Below, piece by piece: positions 60,555 to 64,000 of a stretch of 64,000 nucleotides of DNA. The stretch's first letter is position 1, and each line of letters begins with the position of its first letter. Below the pieces are notes generated by a model, which was not told the origin of the DNA, did not search any database, and worked only from the letters and a program-made list of their open reading frames with translations. The stretch is taken from assembly GCF_049670895.1 (NCBI RefSeq), contig NZ_CP187170.1; one strand, given 5' to 3'. The translations under genes were made by a program, and so were the position numbers. The DNA comes from Pasteurella sp049670895 (GTDB lineage Bacteria; Pseudomonadota; Gammaproteobacteria; Enterobacterales; Pasteurellaceae).

Positions 60555-60932
60555 TCATGGATTAATGTAGCAATAAGACTGTGGAGGTGTACCAGAAGCT
60601 ATAACATCTGAAATTGCTAATGGCTCATCATATAATTTGAATGAGTCAATTTCAAAAGCATGTGCTAAAGTTCTTGTGGAAAAATACTCATCAAAGAAAC
60701 TTTTGCTAATACCAGAAAATTCTTTTGTTTTTTCCCAGAGTGATTCTGGCGTATGGGATATAACATCTTTAATCTTAAACTCACCGACCACTTTTCCAAC
60801 AGGCATTGTGGAGTAAACGATAATTGTTGTTATTCCTTCACGTTTTGGTAGCGATTTTCTAAACTCAAATTTTTTTTCACCCGAAATAATTTTCTCTACA
60901 AATTCGGGTTTAATGGATAGCAAGATTTTCAC
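60555..60932 (-). CDS. ASCH domain protein
   Basis: This 125-residue protein starts MKILLSIKPEFVEKIISGEKKFEFRK, the ASCH signature with the GxKxxExR-like motif, followed by IIVYSTMPVGKVVGEFKI. ASCH domains are PUA-like folds that bind RNA or modified nucleosides; some are amidohydrolases. The start is a GTG with GGAGAG 5' of it, which lies inside the end of the upstream gene (23-bp overlap), so the two are coupled. It has its own terminator. AT-rich composition and the flanking direct repeats suggest a mobile cassette. Confidence 0.8.
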   Translation of the reverse strand: MKILLSIKPEFVEKIISGEKKFEFRKSLPKREGITTIIVYSTMPVGKVVGEFKIKDVISHTPESLWEKTKEFSGISKSFFDEYFSTRTLAHAFEIDSFKLYDEPLAISDVIASGTPPQSYCYINP

Positions 60933-61971
60933 TAATCTCTCCTCGTGATAATATATCTCTATATTGCTGTTCTGTTAATTTAATAAAACCCCAATATTGA
61001 TTGCGTTCTATACCGATTTCTTTGATTAAAACTTTTCTAATTATACGCTTATTTAATGCAATGTTATAGGTGAATTTAATAATTATAGGATATTTTTTGT
61101 TTTCAAAAAATTCTTTTAATTCTTTCTTAGAAAAAATACTATATGACAAAGTATATTTTAGAAATTCATCAATGTTTCGAAAAGTGTTTATATTTTTTAC
61201 CTCTTCTACAACACATACAGATGTTGCGACTGAACTATACTCTGCTGTTGAGCCCTCAGTAGCGGTCCTATAAATTACTAAGGTGTCGCCTTTTTTTAAG
61301 CGTTCGGTTCCAGACATAGAAGTAAGGTAAATTTTATGAATACTATTCGTGTGTGAAGTGTCTTTAATTAAGAGTGTTGGATCTTCATTTTTTAGAATAG
61401 AATCGGGAAGTAATCTAGAATGCCATTGCGGGTAAATGGAAATAAGGTAGCGTGTCGAATGTGTTGGTGTGTTAGGGTAATCTTTGACAATATCGCCCGT
61501 TATTTGTGAAATATTTTTAAATAATACAAGTTCATTACCATTTTGAGTTGGTTTTGTAGCTTTTTTTTCAAATCCATATTTTTTAAATAAACTTAATAAT
61601 ACTTCGTGTTTTTCAAATAAAGTGACATAAATTTCATCAATATTTCTAACTAATGCAATATCAAAGACTTTTTTAATAAAACGCTCTCCTAATCTTGTTC
61701 CGTGTGAATTTATTTTTAAGGTGCCTATTTTTAGTCTTTCTTTTTTAGGTAATGTAGGTTCAATATCAATTAACTCTTCATTTTCTTCCTTGAGATATAA
61801 AAAACCGTCTAAATAACCCTCTGAATTTTTAAAAACAAAGGCACCTTCATTATGGATTGACTTTTTATAAAACCATTCTGGAAATTCTTTATAATCATTC
61901 TTTAGGGAATTGAAGAATGGATCATTTAAATCAATCTCTTTAAATAAAGAATAAGTTAATATTGAACTCAT
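60910..61971 (-). CDS. GNAT-domain protein with PUA-like C-terminal half
   Basis: This is a 353-residue protein. Residues 1-155 look like a GNAT acetyltransferase: LKIGTLKINSHGTRLGERFIKKVFDIA corresponds to the acetyl-CoA-binding region and EVLLSLFKKYGFEKK to the last strand and helix. The C-terminal half (about 165-353: YLISIYPQWHSRLLPDS, KKGDTLVIYRTA, IPVE-like GIERNQYWGFIKLTEQQY) resembles PUA/EVE/ASCH-type modules but I cannot assign it firmly. I chose the ATG at 61971 because AAAAGGAG stands 8 bp before it. It overlaps the ASCH gene. Such acetyltransferase-ASCH pairs may be stress or defence modules; that is inference. Confidence 0.65.
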   Translation of the reverse strand: MSSILTYSLFKEIDLNDPFFNSLKNDYKEFPEWFYKKSIHNEGAFVFKNSEGYLDGFLYLKEENEELIDIEPTLPKKERLKIGTLKINSHGTRLGERFIKKVFDIALVRNIDEIYVTLFEKHEVLLSLFKKYGFEKKATKPTQNGNELVLFKNISQITGDIVKDYPNTPTHSTRYLISIYPQWHSRLLPDSILKNEDPTLLIKDTSHTNSIHKIYLTSMSGTERLKKGDTLVIYRTATEGSTAEYSSVATSVCVVEEVKNINTFRNIDEFLKYTLSYSIFSKKELKEFFENKKYPIIIKFTYNIALNKRIIRKVLIKEIGIERNQYWGFIKLTEQQYRDILSRGEISENLAIH

Positions 61972-62411
61972 AATTATGCTCCTTTTATAGTAATTACATT
62001 CTCTAATTCCCAAAAAATAAAGTGAATGAGCCATCATTTGACAAAACTCAATACTTTCTACCAAATAATTCCCATGTTAAACCACTCTGCTAATCACAAA
62101 GCACAGATCACCAAAAGACTTTGTCTATCAACTACTAAGCCAAATTAAATAAAAAAGCGTAGGTAATAATACTTATCTAAAAGTTAGATGTTAATACTAA
62201 AGCAATAAACTTAAACAGACAAATATACGTTGTATGTTTTGTGATCCGTCTCAAAGAGTTAAAAAAGTCGAAAAACTGGAATAGCGATAACATAGAGTTG
62301 AAGGGACGGTTTCTAAAGTAAAAAGCTGTAGAGATTTAGCCTCCCCCTCCTTTTCTATCAACATTTTTAGGCAATAAAGCACCATTTAGGTGCTTTTGGA
62401 TTATGTAACTA
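61972..62411. other. Non-coding gap between GNAT gene and fic
   Basis: These 440 bases show no credible gene. They contain the GNAT-gene promoter region on the minus strand and, at 62377-62410, the second 34-bp direct repeat. Confidence 0.5.
62377..62410. repeat. 34-bp direct repeat, copy 2 (fic terminator)
   Basis: It is identical to 59872-59905. Read on the minus strand it gives AAAAGCACC TAAAT GGTGCTTT directly after the fic stop, so it can serve as the fic terminator. That may also be its original function before duplication. Confidence 0.85.
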
Positions 62412-63740
62412 CTACACTTTTAAGCGTTCAATTAGATCATTAGGCGAAATGTAACCAATAGTTTGTCCTATTTTTATCTTCCCTAGTAACTTTAAGTTTA
62501 GCAGAGTGTTTAAATCTGCTCTTGCGGTATTCTCAGAAACACCATACCCATTGCTGACCTCTTTAGCCGTAAAGATATGTCCTGTTTCTTTTACTGCCTT
62601 TTGTAATATTTGTATCTGCCTATGGTTAAGATTCTCTTTTTTAGTATAACTGGAAATGATAGCAGTAAACGCCTTAAACCGACTTTGTTTATCATTGATA
62701 TATCTATCTAGGTCATCAATAGCACGCTTAATAATGTCTGCTTGATAATACAAAAAATAAGTCATATCTAAATCATCAGTTTCTGTATAAATATACGCTC
62801 TCGCATACGAAGTAGACGCATTTTTAAGCAACCGACTAATTGAAATATATTCAAACAGCCAATAACCACTCTTTAGCATAAACCAATAAAATAAAGCTCT
62901 TGCAGTTCTTCCGTTACCATCACCAAAAGGATGAATATAACCAATAAGAAAATGGAGAATAATTGCCTTTACCACAGGGTGAATAAATAATGTGTTCTCA
63001 CCATTATGATTTTGGTTCGCAAAATTACAAAAATCTGTCATTAATTTGATTAAATCTTTGTGGGAAGGTGGTTGGTGAACCTTATTTCCATCATAGTCAG
63101 CAATATAAATTTCATCATCTTGTCTAAACTCGCCTGCAACTGCGTTATTTTCAATCGCATTATGCGTTGCTGTACAATGAAGCTTTAAAATCATTTCTAT
63201 TGAAAGCGGTTCATTTTTTAACTTGGTCGCTTGTTGCATTAAGCGATAGTTATTTAAGATCATCATTTCATCTTTAGTTTTGGGTGCTCTTTCTGTTTCA
63301 AGCATTTCTTTCGCGACTTTTCGTGTTGTTACAGCTCCCTCAAGCTGTGCTGATGTAATCGCCTCTTCCATAATTAATGATTTCAATAAAAAATGATTTT
63401 GCTCGGGCTTACTTAACCCCGTTAAATTATCCGTACCGACACTTCCACCACTATTCTTATCAATGTAATGTAACAATGATTGTAACGAGCTGGGAACGCA
63501 GAAAGAAAATCTACTCTCACCAATATCGATATAAGTCATTAAAGAACGCCTACTCATCTTTGTGAAAAGCCAATGTAACTCAGACTTTTTAGGGTAAACA
63601 CGCTTAAATTTATCCCAGTGCAAATACCGCCCTTTATCATTCGTCACATTGACTTTTGCCAACACCAAGATATCTTCAATACTCGTATCTTTTAGCAATT
63701 CCATTAGTTCGCTTAATGGTTTAGGTTTTGATATTCTCAT
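62412..63740 (-). CDS. Fic-domain AMP-transferase with winged-helix end
   Basis: Fic enzymes transfer AMP or other phosphate-linked groups to target proteins. This 442-residue protein has the complete active motif HPFGDGNGRTAR starting at His270. The inhibitory helix SAQLEG (Ser130, Glu134, Gly135) fits (S/T)xxxE(G/N) and makes it a self-inhibited class II Fic. The C-terminal part (about 365-442: HRQIQILQKAV ... VSNGYGVSENTARADLNTL) is a winged helix, so DNA binding is likely. A palindrome stands at its start. The target is unknown. Similar genes are common accessory genes in bacteria. Confidence 0.88.
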   Translation of the reverse strand: MRISKPKPLSELMELLKDTSIEDILVLAKVNVTNDKGRYLHWDKFKRVYPKKSELHWLFTKMSRRSLMTYIDIGESRFSFCVPSSLQSLLHYIDKNSGGSVGTDNLTGLSKPEQNHFLLKSLIMEEAITSAQLEGAVTTRKVAKEMLETERAPKTKDEMMILNNYRLMQQATKLKNEPLSIEMILKLHCTATHNAIENNAVAGEFRQDDEIYIADYDGNKVHQPPSHKDLIKLMTDFCNFANQNHNGENTLFIHPVVKAIILHFLIGYIHPFGDGNGRTARALFYWFMLKSGYWLFEYISISRLLKNASTSYARAYIYTETDDLDMTYFLYYQADIIKRAIDDLDRYINDKQSRFKAFTAIISSYTKKENLNHRQIQILQKAVKETGHIFTAKEVSNGYGVSENTARADLNTLLNLKLLGKIKIGQTIGYISPNDLIERLKV

Positions 63741-63746
63741 GGCTAT

Positions 63747-63772
63747 TAACTCAATTTTTGAAATTTGAGTTA
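63747..63772 (-). promoter_or_regulatory. Palindrome 7 bp upstream of fic, candidate operator
   Basis: TAACTCAA and TTGAGTTA are perfect arms separated by ten bases. The element sits directly before the fic ATG, where a repressor, possibly the Fic winged helix itself, could block transcription or translation. Confidence 0.5.
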
Positions 63773-63940
63773 GTTAACCACTTTTTAAATTTTTTGTAAA
63801 GACTATAAATATGTCATGTATTCTGTCCATCAGCGTTCTTGATTAACCTATAAAAATAAGCGTTCTATACGAAAATTAGCCTTTGAAAGAAGACTGTTAA
63901 GCCACAACCTTAAGGTGTTTTGATGGTGGAATAATGGGCT

Positions 63941-64000
63941 TTACTGCTTGGCTTTCCACATAGTCCGATCATTCTTGGCTGTGCGATCTTTTTCCTTTAA
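63941..64000 (-). CDS. Possible C-terminal end of a gene entering the window
   Basis: On the minus strand the last 60 bases read LKEKDRTAKNDRTMWKAKQ followed by a stop. The basic, helical character looks like a protein end. It is too short to identify and may also be chance. Confidence 0.3.
   Translation of the reverse strand, partial: LKEKDRTAKNDRTMWKAKQ

Noticed and set aside
1..64000. tRNA, rRNA or CRISPR loci
   Set aside because: I looked for T-loop/acceptor patterns, rRNA-like blocks and regularly spaced repeats; none was convincing. The 34-bp repeats occur only twice and are 2.5 kb apart.

Overview
The window is a piece of a Pasteurellaceae chromosome. More than twenty copies of the Haemophilus-type DNA uptake core (AAGTGCGGT or its complement) can be read, inside genes and in intergenic hairpins. 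The housekeeping gene orders are also typical of the family: maf-yrdD-tsaC-aroE, ftsB-ispD-ispF-truD, surE-yqaA-nlpD, rpe-gph-trpS, yihD-dsbA and fruBKA. The uptake-sequence type points to the Haemophilus/Aggregatibacter/Pasteurella branch. I cannot name the species. I saw no rRNA or tRNA genes, no CRISPR array, and no transposase or intact integrase.

Layout. 1-9.6 kb: tail of a DUF2489 gene, hemN, a nitroreductase, anmK, a foreign-looking AT-rich DUF4209 gene, then fruBKA on the minus strand. 9.7-18.6 kb: a lipoprotein, mobA, yihD, dsbA, maoP, trmA, rsmJ, the aroE-tsaC-yrdD-maf block and rmuC. 18.6-21.5 kb: an acquired cassette with a two-pass membrane protein, a likely 36-residue ORF and a PIF1/Dda-type helicase; the membrane protein and the helicase end in the same duplicated tail. 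21.5-29.7 kb: a thiamine salvage cluster behind a TPP riboswitch (thiZ, thiX, tenA, thiY, thiM, thiD, a HAD gene, thiE, an MFS transporter), broken up by structured intergenic repeats. 29.8-34.7 kb: yqhA, lptD, tag, tal.

34.7-39.4 kb is a Slam locus: one Slam outer-membrane translocon and three related surface-lipoprotein genes of the TbpB/fHbp-like barrel type. Each lipoprotein gene has the same promoter architecture, and at least two have an FNR-like box about 71 bp upstream of the inferred start of transcription. A fourth lipoprotein with the same barrel motif lies alone near 59 kb. These genes, the Hap/IgA-protease-like autotransporter at 49.5-53.4 kb, lptD and nlpD make up the envelope and host-contact part of the window.

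39.4-49.4 kb: a NYN/PIN-type protein with a 21-bp tandem repeat, nudJ, rluE, icd, ftsB, ispD, ispF, truD, a Sel1 protein, surE, yqaA, a mini-lipoprotein and nlpD. 53.5-58.6 kb: dtd, yihY, ychJ, argO, rpe, gph, trpS. 59.6-64 kb: an AT-rich accessory end with long non-coding stretches, a GNAT-ASCH gene pair between two perfect 34-bp direct repeats, a Fic-family AMP-transferase with a palindrome at its start, and the end of an unidentified gene.

The best candidates for something not well described are (a) the membrane protein/helicase cassette with the shared tail and intervening hairpin, (b) the GNAT-ASCH pair between 34-bp repeats beside Fic, and (c) the coordinated, apparently oxygen-responsive promoters of the Slam-dependent lipoproteins. 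All functional statements come from reading motifs by eye; no database search was run.
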